DNA of 64,000 nt, taken from positions 1,080,001-1,144,000 of the forward strand of contig NZ_CDME01000011.1 in the NCBI RefSeq assembly GCF_000826545.1. Reading direction: 5' to 3'. The first letter of the stretch is position 1; each line of letters begins with the position of its first letter. Positions 44,104-52,866 of the stretch are shown here, one piece after another. The notes beneath the pieces are model-generated. The model did not search any database, was not told the DNA's origin, and was given only the letters and a program-made list of their open reading frames with translations. The stretch comes from Kibdelosporangium sp. MJ126-NF4. Its GTDB lineage: Bacteria; Actinomycetota; Actinomycetes; Mycobacteriales; Pseudonocardiaceae. A program made the position numbers and the translations under genes.

Positions 44104-44592
44104 GTGAGCAAGTCCAACAGGCGAGGCTTCATCAAGGCCGCACCGGGCATCGCGGTCGTCGCCGCATCGGTCACGCCCGCGAGCGCGCTGGCCGCGACCG
44201 ACGACGCGCAGGCCCAGCATCGGTGGCCACGGGTCAAGGAGGCGCACTGGCCGGGCTCGAAGCCGCCGGAGAAGCCACTTTTCAGCCCGGTGACCACGTT
44301 CGGCGACCTGGTGTTCCTGTCCGGGATCGGCGCGCACTTCCCCGGCGACATCAAAGCGCACACCGATCACGTGCTCAACGAACTCGAACGCAACCTCAAA
44401 GCAGTCGGGTCCTCGATGGACAAGGTACTGAAGGTCAGTGTGTTCCTCAACGACCTCAAGGACTACACGGCGATGAACGAGGTCTACCTCGGCAGGTTCG
44501 GGCGTCGCCCCGGCGTGCGCACGACCGTTGCCGCCGCGGCGGGCATTCCCGGCGACTCGCTGGTCGAGATCGACTGCATCGCCTGTCGCTGA
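44104..44592 (+). CDS. Exported RidA-family enamine/imine deaminase
   Basis: 162 residues. Tat-like signal (KSNRRGFIKAAPGIAVVAASVTPASALA, cleavage near 32), then a YjgF/RidA domain: FGDLVFLSGIGAHFPGDIKAHTDHVLNELERNLKAVGSS, KVSVFLNDLKDYTAMNEVYLGRF and RTTVAAAAGIPGDSLVEIDCIA; the Arg in GVRTTV is the conserved carboxylate-binding residue. RidA proteins hydrolyse the enamine/imine products of PLP dehydratases, which matches the exported PLP enzyme 20 bases upstream. GTG start with GGAGGA ahead. Confidence 0.88.
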   Translation: MSKSNRRGFIKAAPGIAVVAASVTPASALAATDDAQAQHRWPRVKEAHWPGSKPPEKPLFSPVTTFGDLVFLSGIGAHFPGDIKAHTDHVLNELERNLKAVGSSMDKVLKVSVFLNDLKDYTAMNEVYLGRFGRRPGVRTTVAAAAGIPGDSLVEIDCIACR

Positions 44593-44614
44593 ACCGGCAC
44601 GGACAGGAGTCGAC

Positions 44615-45883
44615 ATGAGTTCGGCATTCCCGCGACGGTTGGCCCTCAAGGCCGCGGTCGCGCCAGTGGTCATCGGCGCCTCCGGCGCTCAGGAAGCGAG
44701 CGCGGAATCGGCGCAACAGCCGGTCTACGACCTGCTGCTGCGCGGCGGGCACGTCATCGACCCGAAGAACGGTGTGAACGGACGCCGGGACGTCGCGGTG
44801 CGCGGCGGGCAGGTCGCCGAGATCCGGACGTGGATCAACCCGCGGCTGGCCAAGAAGATCGTGGACGTGCCGGGAATGTACGTGACTCCCGGCCTGGTCG
44901 ACATGCACACCCACCTGTTCTTCGGCCCGGGGAGCGCCTACGCCGACGGCGGCAACTGCGTCCCACCCGACGGATTCACGCTGCGCGCGGGCGTGACGAC
45001 CGCGGTCGACGCGGGCTCGGTCGGCTGGGAGAACTTCGACCAGTTCAAGAAGAACGTCATCGACCGCTCGAAAACCCGGGTGCTGGCGTTCGTGAACATC
45101 GTCGGCAAGGGCATGGCCGGTGGCCAGTTCGAGCAGGACCTGACCAACATGCTCGCCACACCGGCCGCGGAGATGGCCGCGGCACACCGTGACCTGATCA
45201 TCGGCATCAAGACCGCACACTACGAGGGGCCGGACTGGACACCGGTCGAGCGATCGGTGCAAGCCGGTGAGGCCGCGGGGATACCGGTGATGGTCGACTT
45301 CGGCCGCAACTGGCCACAGCGCCCACTGGACGTACTGCTGACCCACAAGCTACGGCCGGGAGACATCTACGCGCACATGTACTCCGGCCTGCGCGGCGAA
45401 CAAACCCCGGAAGGCAGAGTCAACCCCGGAATGTGGGCGGGACGCAGGCGGGGAGTGCTCCTGGAAGTCGGCCACGGCGGCGGCAGCTTCGGCTGGAAGA
45501 TCGCTGTCCCGGCGTTGCGGGAAGGTCTGACACCCGACCTGATCTCCACGGACCTGCACATCACGAGCATGAACTCGGGCATGAAGGACATGGCCAACGT
45601 GATGTCGAAGTTCCTGAGCCTCGGCATGCCGCTGAACGACGTGATCGCCGGGTCGACATGGTGGCCGGCCAAGGCGATCGGACACCCGGAACTCGGCCAC
45701 CTGTCCGTCGGAGCCACCGCCGACATCGCGGTGTTCAGCCGCGAGCACGGCCGATTCGGGCTCGTGGACTCCTTCGGCATGCGGATGGACGACCGCCAGA
45801 AGCTCGTGTGCGAACTGACACTGCGAGCGGGCGCGGTGGCGTGGGACCTCAACGGCCGGGCCGCCCAGGAGTTCCGCGCCTGA
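44615..45883 (+). CDS. Exported amidohydrolase/deacetylase
   Basis: 422 residues. Signal-like N-terminus with twin Arg (FPRRLALKAAVAPVVIGASGAQEASA). Amidohydrolase TIM barrel: GLVDMHTHLFFGPG (HxH metal pair), IIGIKTAHYEG (carboxylated Lys about 201), DIYAHMYSG, STDLHITSMN and DIAVFSREHG near the end. It resembles deacetylase-type metallohydrolases that are paired with DgaE-like PLP enzymes in gamma-proteobacteria and firmicutes. Third gene of the exported trio; ends 6 bases from the convergent small membrane-protein gene. Confidence 0.88.
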   Translation: MSSAFPRRLALKAAVAPVVIGASGAQEASAESAQQPVYDLLLRGGHVIDPKNGVNGRRDVAVRGGQVAEIRTWINPRLAKKIVDVPGMYVTPGLVDMHTHLFFGPGSAYADGGNCVPPDGFTLRAGVTTAVDAGSVGWENFDQFKKNVIDRSKTRVLAFVNIVGKGMAGGQFEQDLTNMLATPAAEMAAAHRDLIIGIKTAHYEGPDWTPVERSVQAGEAAGIPVMVDFGRNWPQRPLDVLLTHKLRPGDIYAHMYSGLRGEQTPEGRVNPGMWAGRRRGVLLEVGHGGGSFGWKIAVPALREGLTPDLISTDLHITSMNSGMKDMANVMSKFLSLGMPLNDVIAGSTWWPAKAIGHPELGHLSVGATADIAVFSREHGRFGLVDSFGMRMDDRQKLVCELTLRAGAVAWDLNGRAAQEFRA

Positions 45884-45889
45884 CCGAAA

Positions 45890-46231
45890 TCAGCCAGTGG
45901 GGGCGCTGATCCGCCGAATCCAGTACTTCCGGGCCAGCGCCTCAGTGCCAGCAGGGGAAACACCGCGAAGATGGACGACATTGCCGTCCGTACCGGCGAT
46001 CCTGCCGTGCTTCTGCAACTCCAGGACGTGATAGCGCTCCGGTGCGAACTTGATCTCGACATCGGCGGAGTACCGCCCGCGCTCGTTGCGAACCTGACCG
46101 ACGTCGTCAGCCACCTTGCCACTGGCCTGAACGTCCAACCAGATCTCGTACGCAAGAACCACCGCGACAACCACGGCGATCTTGCGCACAGTGGGGCTCG
46201 AAGCGAGCCTAGCCGGTAACGTTCGTCGCAT
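45890..46231 (-). CDS. Small membrane-anchored protein at the end of the ABC operon
   Basis: 113 residues. One membrane segment (about 18-35, KIAVVVAVVLAYEIWLDV) then a soluble part (NERGRYSADVEIKFAPERYHVLELQKHGRIAGTDGNVVHLRGVSPAGTEALARKYWIRRI). Family not recognised. ATG at 46231 overlaps the ATPase gene by 23 bases, so it is co-transcribed with the ABC importer. Confidence 0.65.
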   Translation of the reverse strand: MRRTLPARLASSPTVRKIAVVVAVVLAYEIWLDVQASGKVADDVGQVRNERGRYSADVEIKFAPERYHVLELQKHGRIAGTDGNVVHLRGVSPAGTEALARKYWIRRISAPTG

Positions 46232-46997
46232 CGCTGTCTCCGGAAAGCAGTTCGGTGATCCGGTTGGTGGTCTCGCGGAACTCGGGCAGGTCGGCCACCG
46301 CACGCCAACTACGGGGCCGTGGCAGGTGGACCGGCACGATCTCGCGAACTCGGCTGGGCCGCGAGGACAGCACCACGACCCGATCGGACAGGAACACGGC
46401 CTCCTCGACGTCGTGCGTGATGAAAAGCACCGCCGGTCGGCGTTTTTCGAAGATCTCGGTGAGGTCTTCCTGAAGTTTGCGGCGGGTCTGCGCGTCGATG
46501 CTGGCGAACGGTTCGTCCATGAGCATCACGGCCGGTTCGTTCGCCAGCACCCGTGCCACACCGAGGCGTTGCTGCATGCCACCGGAAAGCTCATGGGGAT
46601 ACTTGTGTTCGAAACCGCCGAGACCAACCAGTTCCAGCATCTCGGTGCCACGGGTGACGCATTCGGCGCGGGGCACCTTGCGCATCCGGAGGCCGAAGAC
46701 CACGTTGCCGAGCACCGTTTTCCACGGAAACAGGGCGTGGCTTTGGAAGACGACGCCACGGTCCGGTCCTGGGCCGTCGACCGGTTTGCCCGCCACGACG
46801 ACTGTTCCCTCCGTCCGCTCGATGAAACCGGCGACGATGTTGAGCACAGTCGTCTTGCCGCAGCCGCTGGGGCCGAGGACCGACACGAACTCGCCATCGT
46901 CCACAGTGAACGACACGTCGCCGATCGCGGTGACGTGCTCGCCGCTGCGGGAATCGATGTAACTCTTGTGCAGTCGTTCGATCGCCAGCGCGGTCAC
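46209..46997 (-). CDS. ABC importer ATPase (SsuB/TauB type)
   Basis: 262 residues. Walker A GPSGCGKTT, Q-loop VVFQSHALFPWKTV, signature LSGGMQQR, Walker B VMLMDEPFAS and switch His in LFITHDVEEA. The FPWKTVxxNVxFGLR pattern is that of nitrate/sulfonate/taurine-type importers. GTG at 46997 follows GGAGGA and overlaps the permease stop (GTGA). Confidence 0.95.
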   Translation of the reverse strand: MTALAIERLHKSYIDSRSGEHVTAIGDVSFTVDDGEFVSVLGPSGCGKTTVLNIVAGFIERTEGTVVVAGKPVDGPGPDRGVVFQSHALFPWKTVLGNVVFGLRMRKVPRAECVTRGTEMLELVGLGGFEHKYPHELSGGMQQRLGVARVLANEPAVMLMDEPFASIDAQTRRKLQEDLTEIFEKRRPAVLFITHDVEEAVFLSDRVVVLSSRPSRVREIVPVHLPRPRSWRAVADLPEFRETTNRITELLSGDSDATNVTG

Positions 46998-47785
46998 CTG
47001 TCGTCCTCCATGCTTCGCACCAGTCCCCATCGTTCCACCGTGGTCCGTTCGAATGGCGCCAGTATCATCGCGTCCAGTGCGTACCACAGGATGCCCAGCA
47101 CGATCATTCCCAGGAACACCTCACTGATGTCGCCCACGCGGCGGGCGTCGAACATCATGAAGCCGATGCCGCTCGTGCCCACGATGATCTCGGCTGCGAC
47201 GAGTGCGCGCCAGCCGTAGCCAAGGCCGGTGCGCACGCCGCCCGCCACGGACGGCAGCGATCCGGGCACGACGACTTCGACGAACACTCGCCATCGACTG
47301 GCGCCGAGGCTTCGTGCCGCGCGGATCAGTTCTTTCGGCACCTGCTCGACTCCGGCGACCACACTGAGCATCAGCGGGAACATGATCGTGTAGACCAGGA
47401 CGAACGTCACCGCGGTGAGGCTGAACCCGAACCACACGATCACGATCGGCAGCCACGCGATGTCGGCGATCGCCTGGAAGAACAGCAGGATCGGCCAGCA
47501 GAACCGGCGGACCCAGCCGACCATCGCTATCACGAAGCCCAGCGGGAGTCCGACGAGGACACCGACGAGCACGCCGTAACTGAGCCGCGTCAACGAATCC
47601 GACAGGTACCCGGGCAGTACGCCCTTGGTGATCAGGTCACCGAACGCGCCGAGCACGGCGCCAGGGCCGACGAAGAACGACTCCGGGAACACGCCCAGTT
47701 CGGCGATCAGCCACCACACCGCGACGACGGGCACGAACGGCCCCAGGGTACGGACCGTGCTGTTGCCGGTCCACCGTGCCGCCAT
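46994..47785 (-). CDS. ABC importer permease 1 (SsuC/TauC type)
   Basis: 263 residues, six membrane helices. The coupling-helix EAA motif is ELIRAARSLGASRWRVFVEVVVPGSLPSVAGGVRTGLGYGWRALVAAEII, typical of the SsuC/TauC family. A second, non-identical permease is coupled upstream, so the importer is probably a heterodimer. Confidence 0.94.
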   Translation of the reverse strand: MAARWTGNSTVRTLGPFVPVVAVWWLIAELGVFPESFFVGPGAVLGAFGDLITKGVLPGYLSDSLTRLSYGVLVGVLVGLPLGFVIAMVGWVRRFCWPILLFFQAIADIAWLPIVIVWFGFSLTAVTFVLVYTIMFPLMLSVVAGVEQVPKELIRAARSLGASRWRVFVEVVVPGSLPSVAGGVRTGLGYGWRALVAAEIIVGTSGIGFMMFDARRVGDISEVFLGMIVLGILWYALDAMILAPFERTTVERWGLVRSMEDDR

Positions 47786-48582
47786 CAGTCACCCACCCCC
47801 ACGAGGCCCCAGCGCTGGATCGTTCGCCGCTCGAGCGGTGCCAGCAGCAGGCGGTCCATCAGCAGCCACAACACGCCGATGATCAGCATCGACGCGATGA
47901 TCACGTCCGTGTCGAACGACTTCTGGGCCAGGAACAGCGCGTAGCCCAGCCCGGCGTCGCTGGCGATGATCTCCGCGGCGACCAGCCCACGCCACCCGTA
48001 GCCGAGTCCTACCCGCAGACCTGTGACCACGCTGGGCAGCGCGCCGGGCAACAGCACTTCCCAGAACATTCGCGGCCCGGTCGCGCCCATACTCCGTGCC
48101 GCGCGCAGCAGTGGGACCGGGATGCGGCGGACGCCGAGCATCGCGTTGTACGCCAACGCGAAGAACATCGCGTTCCAGACGATGAAGATCACCGCGCCGT
48201 CGCCGTAACCGAGCCAGAGAGTGGCGATCGGAATCCACGCGATACCGGCCAGTGCCACGGAGAACCGGAGCAACGGAGTGAAGAACGCGGACAGCGCCCG
48301 GCTCGCGCCCAGCGCGATCCCGAACGGCAACGCTGTCACGATCGCCAGCAAGCTGCCGAGAGCGACGCGTCGCAGGCTCGCGCCGAGGTGCCGGAACAGC
48401 TCTCCGCTCGACCACATGGTCCCGATGGCGCCGAAAACGTCCGTCACCTGAGGAAAGACGCGCATGGGCGTGCCCGTCACCGCCACCACGGCCGCCCACA
48501 CCGCGAACAGGACGACGAAAGGCCCGAGGAACCATGCGGCCGCTTTGGCACGCTTGGCCCGTTTCGACTGTGGCGCCGTCAT
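47785..48582 (-). CDS. ABC importer permease 2 (SsuC/TauC type)
   Basis: 265 residues, six membrane helices after a basic head (SKRAKRAKAAAWF). EAA motif: PLLRAARSMGATGPRMFWEVLLPGALPSVVTGLRVGLGYGWRGLVAAEIIASDAGLGYALF. Stop and the next ATG share a base (TGATG); start overlaps the lipoprotein stop (ATGA). Confidence 0.94.
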   Translation of the reverse strand: MTAPQSKRAKRAKAAAWFLGPFVVLFAVWAAVVAVTGTPMRVFPQVTDVFGAIGTMWSSGELFRHLGASLRRVALGSLLAIVTALPFGIALGASRALSAFFTPLLRFSVALAGIAWIPIATLWLGYGDGAVIFIVWNAMFFALAYNAMLGVRRIPVPLLRAARSMGATGPRMFWEVLLPGALPSVVTGLRVGLGYGWRGLVAAEIIASDAGLGYALFLAQKSFDTDVIIASMLIIGVLWLLMDRLLLAPLERRTIQRWGLVGVGD

Positions 48583-49709
48583 TCCGGACACGCCTTCAGT
48601 GCGGTTTCCCGGTCGTAGCGGTATTCCGACGCGATCACCGCCGTGGACGGCACCGCGGGCAGGTCCTGGAACCACCGGGGATTGTCGGCCGCCACCCGCG
48701 CCATCGAGTCGGGCGCGAGGTACCGGTCGACGTCGAAACCAGGCTTGACCACGCCCTGTGCGGCGAGCAGTCGGGCGACGGTGTCCAGTGCGAGGAAGTT
48801 GCACACGGACAATCGGGGATCGAGCTGCCTGAGGTTGTTGCGAATGGCCTGGCGCGCGATCTCCAGTGGTGTGCCCGGCAACCAGCGGGCAGCGGATTCC
48901 CCGGCCTTGTCGGGGTTCTGCCGCATCCACTGATCGGCCTGCGCGCGTGCGGCCAGGATCCGGCGGACGACGTCCTGGTTGCGCTCGACGTACTCGCGCC
49001 GCGCTACGATGTAGCCGACATAGGGAATATGGCTGCCGCCGCGCAGGATCTCCCTGGCGCCACTGACTTGCTTTGTCATCAGCAACGGCCACGGATCCCA
49101 GCCGATCGCCACGTCGATGCCCCCGGTCTGCAACGCGATCGGCAGGTCGGGTGGCGCCGTGTTGACGACGGTGACCGCGCCCGGGTCGAGCTTGATGCTC
49201 TGCAGCAGTCCCAGCAGGTATAGGTGGTTGATCGACCCGACCGAGACGCCGATCCGTTTGCCGCGCAGCGTCGACAGATCCGACGTCACGCCCGATCGGG
49301 GTGCGGCCACCACGGCCATTGTCTCGTCGATGCTGCGTACCGAGGCGGAGCCGGTGTAGTTGCCGACCAGTACCACGTCGAGTCCTTTCTGGACGGCAGC
49401 GAGGACCGGCGTGCCGACCTGGACGAAGTCGACTTCGCCCGCCTGCAACGCGTTCAGCGCGTCCACGCCGGTCGGGAACGGCTGGGAGAGCCGGACGTCC
49501 AGGCCGTGTTCCTCGAACATGCCGGTCTCCAACGCGACCGGCATGCCGATCTGGTCGATCGCCGACACGTATCCCACGCTCAGCGAAGGCAGTGGCGCGG
49601 TATCGTAGCCGGGCACCGGGTCGTCCACTGTGGATAAGTCGGCGCACCCGGCGAGCACGAGGCCCAGCGACAGCGCCACGGCGGCGGTGTGGCGTTTGCG
49701 TCGAACCAT
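48579..49709 (-). CDS. Substrate-binding lipoprotein of the ABC importer (SsuA/TauA-like)
   Basis: 376 residues. Lipoprotein signal with lipobox LVLAGC (Cys about 22). Periplasmic-binding-protein fold of the NMT1/SsuA type: SVGYVSAIDQIGMPVALETGMFEEHGLDVRLS, ALQAGEVDFVQVGTPVLAAVQKG, LRGKRIGVSVGSINHLYLLGLL and IDVAIGWDPWPLLMTKQ. The ligand could be a sulfonate, aromatic or amino-acid-like compound. ATG at 49709 has GGAG 6 bases upstream and follows the SDR stop by 15 bases. Confidence 0.92.
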   Translation of the reverse strand: MVRRKRHTAAVALSLGLVLAGCADLSTVDDPVPGYDTAPLPSLSVGYVSAIDQIGMPVALETGMFEEHGLDVRLSQPFPTGVDALNALQAGEVDFVQVGTPVLAAVQKGLDVVLVGNYTGSASVRSIDETMAVVAAPRSGVTSDLSTLRGKRIGVSVGSINHLYLLGLLQSIKLDPGAVTVVNTAPPDLPIALQTGGIDVAIGWDPWPLLMTKQVSGAREILRGGSHIPYVGYIVARREYVERNQDVVRRILAARAQADQWMRQNPDKAGESAARWLPGTPLEIARQAIRNNLRQLDPRLSVCNFLALDTVARLLAAQGVVKPGFDVDRYLAPDSMARVAADNPRWFQDLPAVPSTAVIASEYRYDRETALKACPE

Positions 49710-49724
49710 GCTCAACTCCAGGTG

Positions 49725-50495
49725 TCAGCGCGCGAGCCAGCCTCCGTCGACCGCGAGCACGTGGCCGTGCACGTAGTCCGCCGACGCGGAGGCCAGGAAC
49801 ACCGCCGGGCCGACGATGTCCGAGGGATCGCCCCAGCGCCCGGCCGGGATCCTGGCGAGGATCTCCTTGCTGCGCTGTTCGTCCGCGCGCAGTGCGGCCG
49901 TGACCGCGGTGGTGATGTAGCCGGGTGCGACGGCGTTGACGTTGACGCCACGCCCGGCCCACTCGTTGGCCAGCGCACGGGTCAGGCCAACCACGGCGTG
50001 TTTGCTGGCGGCGTAGGACGGCACGAACAAGCCACCCTGGAAGCTCAGCAGCGACGCGATGTTGACGATCTTGCCGCGACCGCGGTCGAGCATCTGGCCG
50101 CCGATCGCACGGGACAACTCGAACGCGGCGTTCAGGTTCAGCTCGATCACCGAATACCAGTCCTCGTCGGGGAACTCCTCCGACGGCGCGCGGCGGATCC
50201 GGCCCGCGTTGTTGACGAGGATGTCGATGGTGTGCCGGGCCAGTAGCCGGTCGATCTCGTCGCGGCGCGCGGGAACGTCGGTCAGGTCGACCTGGACGCA
50301 GTCGACGGCCGCCCCCGACGCGGTCGCCTCCTGCGCCACCGCGGCCAGGTCGTCTCGGTCGGACAGCAGCACCAGGTCCGCGCCACGCGCGGCGAAACCG
50401 AGTGCCACCGCGCGGCCGATTCCGCTGCCCGCGCCGGTGACCAACGCTCGCAGGCCACCAAGTTCCCCAGCGCTGAAGCCATCTCGGTGTGCCAA
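49725..50495 (-). CDS. SDR-family oxidoreductase (KduD-like)
   Basis: 256 residues: ALVTGAGSGIGRAVALGFAARG, ILVNNAGRIRRAP, Ser in NIASLLSFQGG, and YAASKHAVVGLTRALANEW. The LLSFQGG...PSYAASKHAV stretch resembles 2-deoxy-D-gluconate 3-dehydrogenase. TTG start at 50495 with GAGGAG 6 bases upstream; no in-frame ATG fits. It is the first gene of the minus-strand importer operon and so probably acts on the imported compound or its product. Confidence 0.88.
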   Translation of the reverse strand: MAHRDGFSAGELGGLRALVTGAGSGIGRAVALGFAARGADLVLLSDRDDLAAVAQEATASGAAVDCVQVDLTDVPARRDEIDRLLARHTIDILVNNAGRIRRAPSEEFPDEDWYSVIELNLNAAFELSRAIGGQMLDRGRGKIVNIASLLSFQGGLFVPSYAASKHAVVGLTRALANEWAGRGVNVNAVAPGYITTAVTAALRADEQRSKEILARIPAGRWGDPSDIVGPAVFLASASADYVHGHVLAVDGGWLAR

Positions 50496-50600
50496 GCCCC
50501 GCTCCTCTCATCCTCGGCGGCGCCCTATGCAAACCGTAAGATCGGGAGGTTGGTGCGTTAAGACTGATTCGGGGATGCTGTCATCCGGGAAACGAATGAA

Positions 50601-51536
50601 CTACTCGACTGGTTCGGTCCCTGCCGGGCGGGGCGCGGTCACGATGCTGCGTAACAGTCGCCGTGCGGCCGGTGTGAGCGGACGGGACGAATCCCAGCAG
50701 ACCGCGACCTGGCGCCGCAGCGGGCCCCGCAGTTTGCGCACCCGGACTCCGTCGGTGTTCGCGACCTGCGCGGCGAGCAGGTTCGTCACGCCGACGCCGA
50801 TGCCCCGGCGTACCAACTCGACCAGGGTCTGCGGCTGGTTCGTCGCCTGTATCGGTTCGATGTCGAGGCCGGATTCGCGGAAGAGTTGGTAGGACTCGAA
50901 GTCCAGCGTTTCCGGGGCGTCGAGCCTGCCGATGGACACGATCGGGTGCGCCACCACGCAGTCCAGCGGGACCGGATCGGGCACGAGCGCCAGTGGGTGG
51001 TTGGCGGGGTGCAGGACCACGAGCGGCTCGGCCCACAGCGGTTCGCAGCGGACCGAGGCCGAGGCGGGCGCAGGCGACATCGGGCGTAGGTACACGTCCA
51101 CGGCACCGCCGATCAGCGCATCGTCGAGCTCCAGTGTGGACCGCTCGACCAGCACGATCTTGACCTCCGGGCTGGTTCCGGCCAGATGCTCCAACAGGTA
51201 GGGCACGAACGCGGCGCTGGCGCTCGGATACGAACCGAGCGTGACCACGCCCCGCGCCCCGCCCCGCCACGGCGCCATCGCCGTCTCGGCGGCGCCCAGC
51301 ATCGCCAGGATCTCCCTGGCGCGCCCGGCCAGTTCGGCTCCGGCGTCGGTCAGTTCCACCGGGCGTTTCCTGCGGTCGAACAGCGGCAGCCCGATCTCCC
51401 GTTCCAGCGAGGCGACGTGCATGCTGACCCGGGGCTGGGAGCGGCGGGTCACCTCCGCGGCGGCCACGAAGCTGCCCGTGTCGATCACCGCGAGAAACGA
51501 CACGAACCATTCCAGTCGAACATCCGGACCCAGCAT
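50601..51536 (-). CDS. LysR-family transcriptional regulator
   Basis: 311 residues. N-terminal helix-turn-helix: LEWFVSFLAVIDTGSFVAAAEVTRRSQPRVSMHVASLEREIGLPLFDRRKR; effector domain from about residue 95 (GVVTLGSYPSASAAFVPYLLEHLA...). It precedes the importer operon on the same strand and is divergent from the cupin gene. ATG at 51536 is chosen; a GTG at 51584 would add 16 residues. Confidence 0.9.
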   Translation of the reverse strand: MLGPDVRLEWFVSFLAVIDTGSFVAAAEVTRRSQPRVSMHVASLEREIGLPLFDRRKRPVELTDAGAELAGRAREILAMLGAAETAMAPWRGGARGVVTLGSYPSASAAFVPYLLEHLAGTSPEVKIVLVERSTLELDDALIGGAVDVYLRPMSPAPASASVRCEPLWAEPLVVLHPANHPLALVPDPVPLDCVVAHPIVSIGRLDAPETLDFESYQLFRESGLDIEPIQATNQPQTLVELVRRGIGVGVTNLLAAQVANTDGVRVRKLRGPLRRQVAVCWDSSRPLTPAARRLLRSIVTAPRPAGTEPVE

Positions 51537-51686
51537 CGGCGACCTCACAGCGTGTCGAGCTACGTTGCTCGTAACGGCCCTCACCTGATCACCAGGCTAG
51601 AGTCCGGGATCACGGTGAGGCAACGGCCGCTGCCCGCGCGGCCAGGCAGTATGGCCGCGCCGGATGCCCGCATTCGAGGTTCGCGC

Positions 51687-51716
51687 TTGACCCCGGATCG
51701 GCAACAGCGGTTAGTT
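51687..51716 (+). promoter_or_regulatory. Candidate promoter for the cupin gene
   Basis: TTGACC (51687-51692) and TTAGTT (51711-51716) with an 18-base spacer, 44 bases before the cupin ATG. LysR likely acts in this intergenic region. Confidence 0.4.
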
Positions 51717-51759
51717 TCTGGTGTTCCCAGTACGCCCAGTCGGGAGGGGAAGAACACCC

Positions 51760-52251
51760 ATGACCGGTACCGTCAAGACAACCTCGTTTCTGCCGCCTGA
51801 GCTCGCGGTCGCCGCGGTTCCCGAGGACGACCGGGTGTGGGTCCCGCAGGCACCGAACGTGTGGTTCCGGCCGCTGTTGTTCAACACCGTGACGGGCCAG
51901 TGGTGCAACCTGTTGCGGGTGACCGCTTCCGGCATCGTGTCCCGGCACCGGCACCCCGGCGCCGTGTTCGGCTACGTCATCAAGGGCAAGTGGCACTACT
52001 ACGAGCACCCGTGGGTGGCCGAGGCCGGGCACTTCGTCTACGAACCGCCGGGCGAGATCCACACGCTGGCTGTGCCGGAGGACTGCCAGGAGATGGTGAC
52101 GTTCTTCAACATCACCGGTGCCATGATCTACCTGGACGAGCAGAGCAGGCACATCGGCTACGAGGACGTCTTCACCAAGATAGACATGTGCCGTGAGCAC
52201 TACGAGAAGAACGGACTCGGCGCCGACTACGTCCAGCAGTTCGTTCGCTAG
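51760..52251 (+). CDS. Cupin, 2,4'-dihydroxyacetophenone dioxygenase-like
   Basis: 163 residues. Single cupin domain: metal-binding HRHPGAVFGYVIKGKWHYYEHPWVAEAGHFVYEPPGEIHTL (first His pair HRH, Glu/His replaced by G-Y spacing, last His in EIHTL). It resembles the DAD/acetylacetone-cleaving enzyme group, Fe-dependent C-C-bond-cleaving oxygenases. ATG at 51760 lies downstream of a GGGAGGGGAAG stretch. It may cleave a ketone or diketone made by the neighbouring SDR (inference). Confidence 0.8.
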   Translation: MTGTVKTTSFLPPELAVAAVPEDDRVWVPQAPNVWFRPLLFNTVTGQWCNLLRVTASGIVSRHRHPGAVFGYVIKGKWHYYEHPWVAEAGHFVYEPPGEIHTLAVPEDCQEMVTFFNITGAMIYLDEQSRHIGYEDVFTKIDMCREHYEKNGLGADYVQQFVR

Positions 52252-52272
52252 CACCGCCTGTACATTGATCAT

Positions 52273-52830
52273 GTGCATGGCAGAGGGGTCTTCAAGCTGG
52301 TCGCGGCAGGAGTAACATCCTTACTCCTTCTGGTGGGGTGTGGGTCTTCGCGTGTCGTTGCGGGAAACGCGGCGCCCGTCAGTTCGGTGCGGCTGTCGGC
52401 GACACCGGAAAGCGTTCGTGTGCCTGCCAAATTGAACTTCACGTTGAAGACGTTGGATGGTGCGGAGTTCAACGGCGCAAGCCTGGCTGGTAAGGCGTCG
52501 GTGTTGTGGTTCTGGGCGCCATGGTGTGGTGAGTGCCGTCGGGATGCTGACATTGTCGCCAGAACGTCGAAGGCGTACGCGGACAAGGTCGCCTTCGTCG
52601 GTATCGCGGGCTGGGACAAGCCGGAGGCGATGAGGAAGTTCGTGGCCGAGTACAAGCTTGATGGTTTTCCGCATGTCGCGGACGTCGATGATGTGTTGTT
52701 CCGCAAAGCACGAATCAAGGGCGTGCCGACCATACTTTTCTTTCGCTCGGATGGTACGAACACGGTGCACGTCGGTCCGATCACCGAGGAGCAATTGGTC
52801 GCCGAACTCGACAAGCTGTCTCAGCGTTGA
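52273..52830 (+). CDS. Thioredoxin-fold lipoprotein (TlpA/DsbE-like)
   Basis: 185 residues. Lipobox LLLLVGC at about 17-23, then an extracytoplasmic redoxin: ASVLWFWAPWCGECRRDADIV (active site WCGEC), FVGIAGWDKPEAMRKF, cis-Pro in IKGVPTILFFRSDG. Likely a membrane-anchored disulfide oxidoreductase similar to mycobacterial DsbE/MPT53. GTG start at 52273. The next gene begins 36 bases downstream and may use it as a partner. Confidence 0.88.
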   Translation: MHGRGVFKLVAAGVTSLLLLVGCGSSRVVAGNAAPVSSVRLSATPESVRVPAKLNFTLKTLDGAEFNGASLAGKASVLWFWAPWCGECRRDADIVARTSKAYADKVAFVGIAGWDKPEAMRKFVAEYKLDGFPHVADVDDVLFRKARIKGVPTILFFRSDGTNTVHVGPITEEQLVAELDKLSQR

Positions 52831-52866
52831 GCGCGTCTGCCGTTGAGTCGCGGAAGGGCGATACCG

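Noticed and set aside
48583..50532. Long in-frame 5' extension of permease 2 (a 915-residue ORF)
   Set aside because: The extension is antisense-like low-complexity sequence overlapping the lipoprotein and SDR genes; the true permease starts at 48582 with an ATGA overlap.
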